This document shows, in pieces, positions 1 through 6,084 of a stretch of DNA of 6,402 bases (position 1 is the stretch's first letter; each line of letters begins with the position of its first letter). Origin of the DNA: an uncultured Bacteroidales bacterium (lineage in GTDB: Bacteria > Bacteroidota > Bacteroidia > Bacteroidales > P3); the NCBI GenBank assembly GCA_905236405.1, contig CAJOQB010000022.1, positions 1-6,402 on the forward strand, read 5' to 3'. The notes beneath the pieces are model-generated. The model saw only the letters and a program-made list of their open reading frames with translations. It ran no database searches and was not told the origin of the DNA. The position numbers and the translations under genes were made by a program.

Positions 1-537
1 ACCGCATCGACGGAAGAGCCTATCGTCGTGGCACAGAACCGAATGGAGCCCGTCAATCCCGTCGCACCCGACGTTCCCTCTGCCTCCCTTCCATCGGTGG
101 CCCGTCCGGCACATCACACCGTGCAACAGGCTGTTCCCCAACCCACTCCACGCATCGATGAACAAGTACCCGACGATATCCTCGTCATGACTGAGGAGAC
201 GAAACACGAGGAGACTTTTGCGGTCGTGGAGCCCTACCCCCTCCGTGAGACGGCATTGGCTATGGCCGAGCCCGACGAGTCCACCATCGTGACCGACCGA
301 CTGGTACGCTACACGGACGACACGCTGGAATTCACCACCTTCACCGACCGGTTGGTGACCATCAGCGACGAATATCCGTCGCCGCTGCCCTCCAAGTGGA
401 TGCTCGACCTGCAACGCCGCTGGAACCGTTCGGAAGAGGCACAACTGATAGCCTACCGTCGCGAACAGGTGGCCAACCGATGGAATGCCATCACGCTGAC
501 GCTTCGCAAGTTTACCATCAACAACCAGAACTCATAA
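1..537 (+). CDS. C-terminal part of an unrecognised proline-rich protein (5' end outside window)
   Basis: The frame is open from base 1 (it reads TASTEEPIVV before the first possible GTG start at 28), so the gene almost certainly begins upstream; 178 residues are visible, ending in TAA at 535-537. The first ~80 visible residues are rich in Pro, Val, Ala, Thr and Glu with no hydrophobic segment, like an extended linker. They are followed by an acidic stretch containing TDRLV twice (visible residues ~98-120) and a basic, Trp-containing helical tail with SKWMLDLQRRWN and VANRWNAITL. I do not recognise the family. The gene ends 12 bases before an outer-membrane protein gene and probably shares its operon. 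In Bacteroidota, GIN-domain/barrel genes often follow an ECF sigma factor and a membrane-anchored regulator with a periplasmic tail; this could be such a tail, but that is inference from context only. Confidence 0.75.
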   Translation, partial: TASTEEPIVVAQNRMEPVNPVAPDVPSASLPSVARPAHHTVQQAVPQPTPRIDEQVPDDILVMTEETKHEETFAVVEPYPLRETALAMAEPDESTIVTDRLVRYTDDTLEFTTFTDRLVTISDEYPSPLPSKWMLDLQRRWNRSEEAQLIAYRREQVANRWNAITLTLRKFTINNQNS

Positions 538-545
538 CACCATCA
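535..545 (+). repeat. Leader 11-mer TAACACCATCA, copy 1
   Basis: The 11 bases TAACACCATCA lie immediately before the ATG at 550 (4-base gap) and overlap the stop codon of the upstream gene. An identical 11-mer precedes the ATG at 3075. No Shine-Dalgarno sequence is present, as is usual in Bacteroidota. The element may be part of an A/C-rich translation initiation region shared by genes of this operon. Confidence 0.5.
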
Positions 546-549
546 GCAT

Positions 550-1995
550 ATGAAACACCTCATCATCATCACCATTCTCTGTTTGGCCACAGGTTTGGCA
601 CAGGCACAGAAACGCTATGTGCAGCCCATCGACAAAGAGGTCACCACCATCGTGGTGAAAGACGACGCCATGGCGACAATCGTGATAGACACCTCCTCGT
701 GGGTGGAGACCCAACGGTTGATTGACAACGACATTGTACTCTATGCCAACGGCACCCTCCAAGTGGGAAACCTGCAGGAAGAGCTCTGCATCCACGTCGA
801 CAGCCGCCGTCTGAGGAAAATCCATCTGAACGACGCCAGCTCGGTGAAACTGCAGGTGGGCAGGCAACGCATCGAGCGGCTCGCCATCGAGGCATCTGGG
901 CTTTCGCAACTGAGTGCGTCGGGCGACACCTTGCGATGCAAGGAGCTGTCGTTGGCAGTCTCGGAGGAAGCCCAGTTGAACTTCGGCACCACCACCCTGC
1001 TGACAGACCGTCTCTCCTGCTCGTTAGTCGACGGCTCGACAGCGCTCTTCGGGAGCATTGTGGCCGACGAAGCCACTTTCAACGTCAACGACATCGCTTC
1101 GCTCAACATCATGACAAAGAGCTATATCAAAAGCCTCACAGCCAACTGTGCCAACGAAGCCACGGCCAATCTGGGCAAGACCAGCGGCAACAAGTTTATC
1201 ATCAACGCCCACGACGTCAGCTATGTCACGCTGGGCGGCAACTGGATTCTGGGCACCGCCTTCAACTACGACGAAGGTCGCGCCATCTTCAAAGGCACCG
1301 CCGACAACTTCACCGAGAACGGATGGAACGTGCTGGACGACAAGAACACCAAGAAAGCGGCCAGAAAGACCTACTCGGTCAGCGACCGTGGCCGTATCAA
1401 CCTGGCTTTCGGCCTCAGCAACTGGGGCGACAAGCCCCTCAACGGCCTGTCGTACCCTGTGCTGGAGGATGCTGTCTACCAGCTGACTTTCTTCAGCCGC
1501 TTCTTCTCCATCGATTTGGAGTATGCCTGGCTGATGACCCCCCACTGGCGTCTTGGCACAGGGGTGGGATTGATGAACAACCGCTTTGTGTTCTCCAACT
1601 ACAGCGTCAACTTCAACGAAACCACCAACGGGCTTTATTCCGACCCCACAGGCTACGAGAGCACGCTGCTGCGGGTGAAGGCGGTCTTCCTCAGCTACTT
1701 TGTCGAGTACCGCACCCGTACACAGGGGTTCTCTGCCGACCTGACGCTGATGTTGGGCCACAACTACACCAACAAACGAACGGGGTTGTACCAGGTGTAC
1801 GCCTCGGGAACGAGGAACTACGACCTCTACAACCACAGCATCGAGTCCATCCTCAACCCCTTCCGGTTGGATGTCCGTGCCTCGTTGGGCGGCGATCGGC
1901 TCCGCTACTTCGTGCAGATGTCCACGCAGCCCCTGTTTGTCAATAACAGCCAGAAGGTCTATCCCGTCGAAACCGGCTTTATGATTAAATTCTAA
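550..1995 (+). CDS. Secreted GIN/DUF2807-like beta-solenoid fused to a C-terminal outer-membrane beta-barrel
   Basis: 481 residues. Residues 1-19 are a signal peptide (Lys-His, hydrophobic core, AQA|Q cleavage), which also supports the ATG at 550. Residues ~30-250 form a repetitive beta-rich region with recurring short turns such as NDASSVKL, EASGLSQLSASG, VDGSTALFGS and AHDVSYVTLGG. This periodicity resembles the beta-helical 'putative auto-transporter adhesin head GIN' domain (DUF2807). After a charged linker (~260-278), residues ~281-481 alternate polar and hydrophobic residues in about eight strands and end in GFMIKF, with the terminal Phe typical of outer-membrane barrels. The barrel is homologous to that of the next gene (shared NWGD, PHW, NPF-x-x-D, FVQ and YP blocks). 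The likely location is the outer membrane, with the solenoid at its periplasmic or surface face. The ligand or role is unknown. The domain reading is by pattern, not by database search. Confidence 0.8.
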   Translation: MKHLIIITILCLATGLAQAQKRYVQPIDKEVTTIVVKDDAMATIVIDTSSWVETQRLIDNDIVLYANGTLQVGNLQEELCIHVDSRRLRKIHLNDASSVKLQVGRQRIERLAIEASGLSQLSASGDTLRCKELSLAVSEEAQLNFGTTTLLTDRLSCSLVDGSTALFGSIVADEATFNVNDIASLNIMTKSYIKSLTANCANEATANLGKTSGNKFIINAHDVSYVTLGGNWILGTAFNYDEGRAIFKGTADNFTENGWNVLDDKNTKKAARKTYSVSDRGRINLAFGLSNWGDKPLNGLSYPVLEDAVYQLTFFSRFFSIDLEYAWLMTPHWRLGTGVGLMNNRFVFSNYSVNFNETTNGLYSDPTGYESTLLRVKAVFLSYFVEYRTRTQGFSADLTLMLGHNYTNKRTGLYQVYASGTRNYDLYNHSIESILNPFRLDVRASLGGDRLRYFVQMSTQPLFVNNSQKVYPVETGFMIKF

Positions 1996-2020
1996 CAACA
2001 AAAGATAAACACCAAACAAC
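1996..2020 (+). promoter_or_regulatory. SD-less A/C-rich translation leader
   Basis: The 25 bases between the two barrel genes contain almost only A and C (one G, one T), including AAACACCAAACAAC directly before the ATG at 2021. There is no Shine-Dalgarno core. It resembles the other two leaders of this run (535-549 and 3062-3074), which also carry AACACCA. This fits the Bacteroidota mode of initiation on unstructured, A-rich leaders. No promoter or terminator is visible in the gap, so cotranscription is likely. Confidence 0.45.
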
Positions 2021-3061
2021 ATGAAACGCTTACTGTTTACCATGGCCGTCCTGTGCGGCCTCGCCACGGGTCTCAACGCCCAAAACAACGACACCACCCG
2101 GGTGTTCTCCATCCACATCGACACCGTCATCGACGGCCAACACATCGAAGTAATCAGCGATGCCACCTACAGCGGCGACAGTGCCCTGCTGAAACGTGAC
2201 GGCCTTTTTGGCAGCACCTACCGCAACGACAAGGTGGTGCAGTCGCTCGAGGAACTGTTCAACGAACTTGGATACAACCTCGACTCCTCTGGCCGTGCCA
2301 GCATCGACAGCCTCGCCACCATCTTCGGCGACGCCCTCTCTGCCCTCTCCGACAAGTCGACGGACAACAAAACGATGCAGGAACACTACAAGGCTTTCCG
2401 CAAAAAGGTAGGCTACGGCTTTGCCGCCCGCAGCGACATCGACTTCCTGTGGGCCTTCACCAACTGGGGCGACGCTCCCTACAGCGGTCTGACAGGCACC
2501 CACGGCGCTTCGGCCCTCAACACCACCTTCACCTCCTACCAGCTGGAATGGAACTATGCCTTTGTCATGGTGCCCCACTGGCAGGTGAAACTGGGACTGG
2601 GCTACGAGAGCGATGTCTACAAGTTCCAAAACCCCGACATCGTCCTTACCCCCTCGGGATTCTGCGGATATGGAAGCATCGTCCCGCTGACCAACTGCCT
2701 CTACACCCCCACCCCGCAACCCGTGTCGACCAAGCTGGTGGCCCGTTATGTCACCATGCCCTTCACCATCACCTACCGCAGCCGCGACTACGGTCGGCGG
2801 TTCACCTGCTCGGTGGCTGCCATCCCTGGCTTGACCCTCTCGGGCAAACACAGCGGCATGAAGTACACGGTCAACAACAACACGGGCGACGGCACCATCG
2901 TCCAGTCGGTGAGCCAATGGATGAACCCCGTCAAATGCGACCTCCGCTTCGAGATAGGCATGCGTAAGGTCTCCATGTTCGTCCAAGTGCCCCTGATGCC
3001 TGTCTTCGACGAGACCATCGCCGAACAGTACTATCCCATCAAGTTAGGTTTCAAACTTTAA
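2021..3061 (+). CDS. Secreted outer-membrane beta-barrel protein, paralogue of the preceding barrel
   Basis: 346 residues. Residues 1-20 are a signal peptide (LCGLATGLNA|Q) that closely resembles that of the upstream gene (LCLATGLAQA|Q). Residues ~25-130 form a domain I do not recognise: a beta-like start (SIHIDTVIDGQHIEVISD), then a mostly helical, polar part with LEELFNELG and a basic end (KAFRKKVGYG). Residues ~138-346 form an outer-membrane barrel aligning block by block with residues 281-481 of the upstream protein: TNWGDAPYSGL/SNWGDKPLNGL, MVPHWQVKLGLG/MTPHWRLGTGVG, NPVKCDLR/NPFRLDVR, MFVQVPLMPVF/YFVQMSTQPLF and YPIKLGF/YPVETGF. It ends in a hydrophobic Leu. The gene starts 25 bases after its paralogue and ends 13 bases before a lipoprotein gene, indicating one operon. 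The function is unknown; a PF13568-like outer-membrane barrel annotation is likely. Confidence 0.82.
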   Translation: MKRLLFTMAVLCGLATGLNAQNNDTTRVFSIHIDTVIDGQHIEVISDATYSGDSALLKRDGLFGSTYRNDKVVQSLEELFNELGYNLDSSGRASIDSLATIFGDALSALSDKSTDNKTMQEHYKAFRKKVGYGFAARSDIDFLWAFTNWGDAPYSGLTGTHGASALNTTFTSYQLEWNYAFVMVPHWQVKLGLGYESDVYKFQNPDIVLTPSGFCGYGSIVPLTNCLYTPTPQPVSTKLVARYVTMPFTITYRSRDYGRRFTCSVAAIPGLTLSGKHSGMKYTVNNNTGDGTIVQSVSQWMNPVKCDLRFEIGMRKVSMFVQVPLMPVFDETIAEQYYPIKLGFKL

Positions 3062-3072
3062 TAACACCATCA
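3062..3072 (+). repeat. Leader 11-mer TAACACCATCA, copy 2
   Basis: This is an exact second copy of the 11-mer at 535-545. It lies right after the stop codon of the barrel gene and 2 bases before the ATG at 3075. It could be a shared translation leader element or a coincidence of A/C-rich leader composition. Confidence 0.5.
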
Positions 3073-3074
3073 AC

Positions 3075-3566
3075 ATGAAAAAGACATTGAAAAAAACGTC
3101 CGTGCTGCTCTTTGTGGCAGCCGCTTTGTTCACCTTCTCCGCCTGCAAGGAGGACTACAGCGAGCTGGTTGTCGGCCAATGGGAAGTGAAGACCGCTTTC
3201 CATTGGAGCCATGACTTCACGGACGAGAGCCTGTCGTGGGAAGAGACAATGACGCCATCCGACTCCAATTATATCGGCTACGACTCATTGGAGTTCTACG
3301 CCAACGGCACCATGCGGTGGCACATGAACGACCTTTACTGTGCCAATGGTATGTTTGACAACCCTAACGTGAGCTACGAGTGGCGTATCGACGGTGACTC
3401 GCTGTTGCTCTCGTACGACCGGGTGAATGTGGCAAAATATGCGATAAAGACGCTCGACAAGAAAAACCTCGTCATCGAACAATACACCAACAACGAACAC
3501 GAGGAGTACAGCCACCACCACTTGGAACAAATCCATCGCTACACGCTAAAACGCTGTTCGAAGTAA
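3075..3566 (+). CDS. Lipocalin-like lipoprotein, probably surface exported
   Basis: 163 residues. A lipoprotein signal peptide (MKK start, hydrophobic 9-22, lipobox FSAC) predicts lipidation on Cys24. The mature end is C-K-E-D, matching the K-(D/E)2 lipoprotein export signal described for Bacteroidota surface lipoproteins. The mature part has the pattern of small 'lipocalin-like' Bacteroidota proteins: VGQWEV at 33-38, YDSLEFYANGTMRW at 69-82, YEWRIDGDSLLLS at 101-113, YAIKTLDKKNLVIEQ at 122-136 and RYTLKR near the end, each a plausible beta strand of a small barrel. Its length fits that group. A His-rich spot (SHHHL, ~146-150) lies near the C-terminus. The gene follows the barrel gene by 13 bases and is probably in the same operon. 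Its ligand is unknown, so it may act as a surface partner of the barrels. Confidence 0.8.
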   Translation: MKKTLKKTSVLLFVAAALFTFSACKEDYSELVVGQWEVKTAFHWSHDFTDESLSWEETMTPSDSNYIGYDSLEFYANGTMRWHMNDLYCANGMFDNPNVSYEWRIDGDSLLLSYDRVNVAKYAIKTLDKKNLVIEQYTNNEHEEYSHHHLEQIHRYTLKRCSK

Positions 3567-3671
3567 TAACTGTTTGACCATTATAGCAGGGAAGCCGAAA
3601 ACTGCTGTCACTTAGAGTAGGCACATCAAAAAAAAACTGACGAGCCGACAGGATAACACGGCAGAAAAAGA
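3567..3671 (+). other. Intergenic gap with a 9-A tract; possible start of a separate transcript
   Basis: This 105-base gap is the longest between the + strand genes. It contains a run of nine A (3628-3636), about 36 bases before the ATG at 3672, and a weak AGCAG...CTGCT inverted repeat around 3585-3605 without a following T-run. I could not find a convincing Bacteroidota promoter (TTTG at -33 with TAnnTTTG at -7), nor a terminator for the upstream operon. The bases just before the ATG (CAGAAAAAGA) are A-rich, as usual for the group. It is therefore uncertain whether the next gene is transcribed separately. Confidence 0.35.
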
Positions 3672-3902
3672 ATGAAAAAGCTTTTTGTAATTGGAATGAT
3701 GATCTTGGGCGTTACCGCTTTCGTGAGCTGCAAGAAAGAATGCTCATGCACCACCACCCAAAGTGTTCCCGGCATGGAACCCATGGTCACCACTACCACA
3801 ATGACCATCAAGAGCGGCAAATGCTCGGACATGAATGTTACTCAAGACATGAATGCCGGTGCCGAGACGATGACCCAGAAGATTGAATGCGTCGAAGCCT
3901 AA
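3672..3902 (+). CDS. Small cysteine-rich lipoprotein of unknown function
   Basis: 76 residues. The N-terminus MKKLFVIGMMILGVTAFVSC is a lipoprotein signal peptide with lipobox FVSC and lipidation expected at Cys20, which also supports the start at 3672. The mature protein begins C-K-K-E, a charged end partly resembling the Bacteroidota surface-export signal. Only ~56 residues remain, rich in Thr and Met (for example TTTTMTIKSGKC), with four further cysteines at 24, 26, 51 and 73. The even number would allow two disulfides in the periplasm or at the surface. Short lipoproteins with a CKKxCxC start occur in Bacteroidota, but no function is known to me. The gene is followed by a strong hairpin terminator. 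Its small size makes it easy to miss, but the lipobox and terminator argue that it is real. Confidence 0.72.
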   Translation: MKKLFVIGMMILGVTAFVSCKKECSCTTTQSVPGMEPMVTTTTMTIKSGKCSDMNVTQDMNAGAETMTQKIECVEA

Positions 3903-3924
3903 CGAAAAAGCACCCCTTGAAGTT

Positions 3925-3974
3925 CACCGCTGCAACATAGCTGAAAAACAGCCTGTTGTAGCGGTGCTTCTTTT
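3925..3974. terminator. Hairpin terminator between convergent operons, probably bidirectional
   Basis: Bases 3925-3937 pair with 3954-3966 in a 13-bp stem (CACCGCTGCAACA with TGTTGTAGCGGTG, one G-U pair). Inside it, 3940-3943 (GCTG) pair with 3949-3952 (CAGC) around an AAAAA loop. On the + strand the stem is followed by CTTCTTTT. On the - strand the T-run comes later, because GCTTTTTCG (complement of 3902-3910) lies ~15 bases beyond the stem. The hairpin lies between a + strand gene ending at 3902 and a - strand gene ending at 3989. The + strand direction is the better supported. Confidence 0.8.
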
Positions 3975-3988
3975 ACGCCACTCTGCTG

Positions 3989-4990
3989 TCAGTCTTGCAG
4001 TAGTCGCCATGCGGCGCTGCGGGCGTCGTTGAGGGTGTCGTTGATGGACATGGGACGCTTGCAGGTGCCAGCCACATATAGATGAGGCAGAGGTGTAAGA
4101 TTGTCATCCAACTGAGGGTCGAGGGACTTGAAGAAACCGTAGTCGCCACACTGTCCGCAGGCTTTGGCCAGGGTGCGAGTGCCCTGCGAGGCTTCCATGC
4201 CGACCATGAGAACGAGCAGGTCGGTGGTCATCTTGAGGGGCAAGCCCATGAGGGTGTCCTCGGCCTTGATTTGCACCCTGCCGTCAAAGGTGCTGGAGGC
4301 TTCGGAGATGCGTCCACGGACGAACTGGATATGGTACTCCTCCTGTGCACGACGATACATCTCCTCGAAACCCTGCCCCCACATGCGAAGATCCATATAG
4401 AAGAGGGTGACCTCGGTCTGCGGCAGCAGCCGACGGACCTCGATGGCCTGTTTGACGGCGGTGACACAGCAAATCTTGGAGCAGTAGTGGTTGCCCGTCT
4501 TCTCGTCGCGGCTGCCCACACATTGCAGGAAGGTGATGCGACGGGGGGTGTCGCCCACGGTGTTGACGACACGTCGCTCCTTGAGCATCCGCTCCATCTC
4601 GATCGAGGTGTGGATGCCGGGATAGATGCCATAGCCGAGTTCCTCCTTGCGTCGAGCGTCGAAGGGGGTGTAACCGGTGGCGACGAGCACTCGGTCGAAG
4701 GGGTGACGTTGCCCCTGTCGGGTGGTGAGCACCCATTGAGAGCCCTCCTGCTCGAGGTTGTCGACGGGAGTGGCGGCTTCGACATGAATAGACGGATGGC
4801 GAAGCTTGGCGGCAAGGGTGACAGCCAGCTGTTCGGCTTCAGAGAAATCGGGGAAAAGGAACGCCTTGTCGGCGATGTTACACAGGGGCGAAGACTCCTG
4901 TTCGAAAAGGGTGACATCGATTCCTTGGGTGGCAAGGAGCGAGGCGGCTTCGATGCCGGCAGGGCCGGCGCCTATAATGGCTACTTTCAT
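3989..4990 (-). CDS. hdrA: Compact HdrA-like FAD/[4Fe-4S] oxidoreductase subunit
   Basis: 333 residues; cytoplasmic. Residues 4-15 (AIIGAGPAGIEA) are the Rossmann FAD-binding glycine motif, VLVATGYTPF (101-110) is the second conserved flavoprotein motif, and HLYVAGTCKRPMSI (303-316) is the C-terminal FAD-contact segment. The HdrA hallmark is present as FLQCVGSRDEK...YCSKICC: Cys157, Cys170, Cys174 and Cys175 in the exact C-x12-C-x3-CC spacing that binds a [4Fe-4S] cluster in methanogen HdrA. LFYMDLRMWGQGFEEMYRRA (196-215) is also typical. At 333 residues it is about half the length of methanogen HdrA (~650) and lacks the N-terminal cluster domain and the CxxCxxCxxxCP ferredoxin motifs. QmoA, another HdrA-like protein, is also shorter than full HdrA. 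It lies 25 bases after an HdrB-like gene, so the two products probably form a complex. The symbol denotes the family; methanogenic CoM/CoB disulfide is not implied as substrate. Confidence 0.88.
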   Translation of the reverse strand: MKVAIIGAGPAGIEAASLLATQGIDVTLFEQESSPLCNIADKAFLFPDFSEAEQLAVTLAAKLRHPSIHVEAATPVDNLEQEGSQWVLTTRQGQRHPFDRVLVATGYTPFDARRKEELGYGIYPGIHTSIEMERMLKERRVVNTVGDTPRRITFLQCVGSRDEKTGNHYCSKICCVTAVKQAIEVRRLLPQTEVTLFYMDLRMWGQGFEEMYRRAQEEYHIQFVRGRISEASSTFDGRVQIKAEDTLMGLPLKMTTDLLVLMVGMEASQGTRTLAKACGQCGDYGFFKSLDPQLDDNLTPLPHLYVAGTCKRPMSINDTLNDARSAAWRLLQD

Positions 4991-5015
4991 GGTGGGGTCA
5001 GTGATGTTTCGGAAA

Positions 5016-6077
5016 TTAGACTTTCAATCGTTCGGGGCGTTCGGGCAGCGGGAGAATGCGTCCGCTGATGCCTTTGTATTTCTCGGAGGGGTTGTAGGCA
5101 ATACCTATCTTGTCCATCAGTCGCTCAGACTGCACCTGATGGAGCTGCAGGCCAAGGGTCCACGGGTCATAGCCCAAGAGCAGTCCTGTGAGCTCTTCGT
5201 AGGTGAGCACGGGGATGCCGTAACCCTCCTTGTCGAAGGTCTTGTTCTCCATCTCGGCGATGGTGTACTGCCACTTGTCCATGAACATGGCACAGCCTGG
5301 ACAGTTGGCCACGATAAAGTCGGGCTCATAGGGCTCCATGGAGGTGAATTTCTTGCGGGTGTTGGCAACGGAATAGCCGCGGTTCTCACGTACCAAGTAC
5401 TGACGGAAACCGAAGCCACAGCAGTGGCGACGCTCGGGATAGTCGACCACTTCGCCGCCCCAAGCCTCGATCATGCCGGCCAGTACATAGGGGAACTCGG
5501 CCTTGCCGACACCTGTCTCGGGAAAAATCTTGGCATAGTGGCAGCCGATATGCTCGACCACGCGGAGGGGCTTGCCTGTATAGCGGTTGACCAACTGGTA
5601 GCGCATACGGGGCTTGAGGTCGAAACGGAACTTGTAGACCACATCGCTGGGATGGACCAGGTTCTTGGGTTTGTCGAACTCGCGACGGGTGGCTTCCCAG
5701 AGGAACTGGCGAGTGCGGGCCTCGAGCTCGGGCTCCTCCTTCCATTTGGAGAGCACTTCGTTGAAGACGCCGAAGGAGGTGACGCACGAGGGGACATAGT
5801 TCTCGTAGCCACATTCGGTCATCAGCGAGAACAGACGAGCAACGACGGTCATGGTGGTCTCGAGGGGCACCACATCGCTGTGGTAGCCAATGCCAGTACA
5901 GGTGTGCTGGTGGGGATTGTCGCAGATGTCCTTGCCCAGCTCGTCGCGGAGTATCTTGAGGAAGGCGGCCTCGGAACCTGGGAAGAAGGTCTGACGGATA
6001 CAGCTACGCTCGTAGAAGTAGTGGTCGTCGGCAATATCTTTTTGGTATTGGTTCCAATATCGTTGTTGTATTTCCAT
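5016..6077 (-). CDS. hdrB: HdrB-like iron-sulfur subunit with one intact and one degenerate CCG site
   Basis: 353 residues, somewhat longer than the ~300 usual for HdrB; soluble, with no signal peptide or membrane segment. The C-terminal cysteine-rich (CCG) domain is complete: Cys179 (HIGCHY), Cys219-Cys220 (RHCCGFG), and Cys259/Cys262 (NCPGC), the ligand set of a noncubane [4Fe-4S] cluster that reduces disulfides in HdrB. The N-terminal domain keeps the fold pattern (RSCIRQTFFPGSE, Cys26; HTCTGIGYHSD, Cys60; VPSCVTSFG, Cys98), but Thr61 and Ser101 stand where the second Cys of CC and the last Cys of CxxC are expected. The tail LLGYDPWTLGLQLHQV (300-315) matches the usual HdrB end. ATG at 6077 starts 7 bases after the upstream stop. 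It likely passes electrons between the HdrA-like flavoprotein and an unknown acceptor. Confidence 0.88.
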   Translation of the reverse strand: MEIQQRYWNQYQKDIADDHYFYERSCIRQTFFPGSEAAFLKILRDELGKDICDNPHQHTCTGIGYHSDVVPLETTMTVVARLFSLMTECGYENYVPSCVTSFGVFNEVLSKWKEEPELEARTRQFLWEATRREFDKPKNLVHPSDVVYKFRFDLKPRMRYQLVNRYTGKPLRVVEHIGCHYAKIFPETGVGKAEFPYVLAGMIEAWGGEVVDYPERRHCCGFGFRQYLVRENRGYSVANTRKKFTSMEPYEPDFIVANCPGCAMFMDKWQYTIAEMENKTFDKEGYGIPVLTYEELTGLLLGYDPWTLGLQLHQVQSERLMDKIGIAYNPSEKYKGISGRILPLPERPERLKV

Positions 6078-6084
6078 GGTACGG

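Noticed and set aside
396..725. 109-residue + strand frame with a His run (HHHHH)
   Set aside because: It bridges two genes in the wrong frame. The His run comes from CATCATCATCACCA, which encodes part of the signal peptide of the gene at 550.
1024..2166. 380-residue open frame on the - strand across both barrel genes
   Set aside because: It spans the end of one gene, an intergenic gap and the start of another. Both + strand genes have signal peptides and homologous barrels, and the - strand product shows only shadow-type Val/Gly/Glu-rich sequence.
2030..2986. 318-residue open frame on the - strand inside the second barrel gene
   Set aside because: It is antisense to a gene supported by its signal peptide and by paralogy to its neighbour, and it has no motif of its own.
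3350..3357. TATGTTTG, a match to the Bacteroidota -7 box TAnnTTTG
   Set aside because: It lies inside the lipocalin-like gene with no suitable -33 TTTG at the right spacing, and the next gene starts over 300 bases away.
3628..3660. Possible - strand terminator (T-run after a CTGTCGGCTCGTCAG hairpin)
   Set aside because: Only about three base pairs can form in the stem, and the operon on that strand already ends at the hairpin at 3925-3974.
4082..5068. 328-residue open frame on the + strand opposite the HdrA-like gene
   Set aside because: It is a shadow of the HdrA-like gene, whose FAD and C-x12-C-x3-CC motifs are unambiguous; the + strand product is low-complexity Gly/Leu/Val/Glu/Asp sequence.
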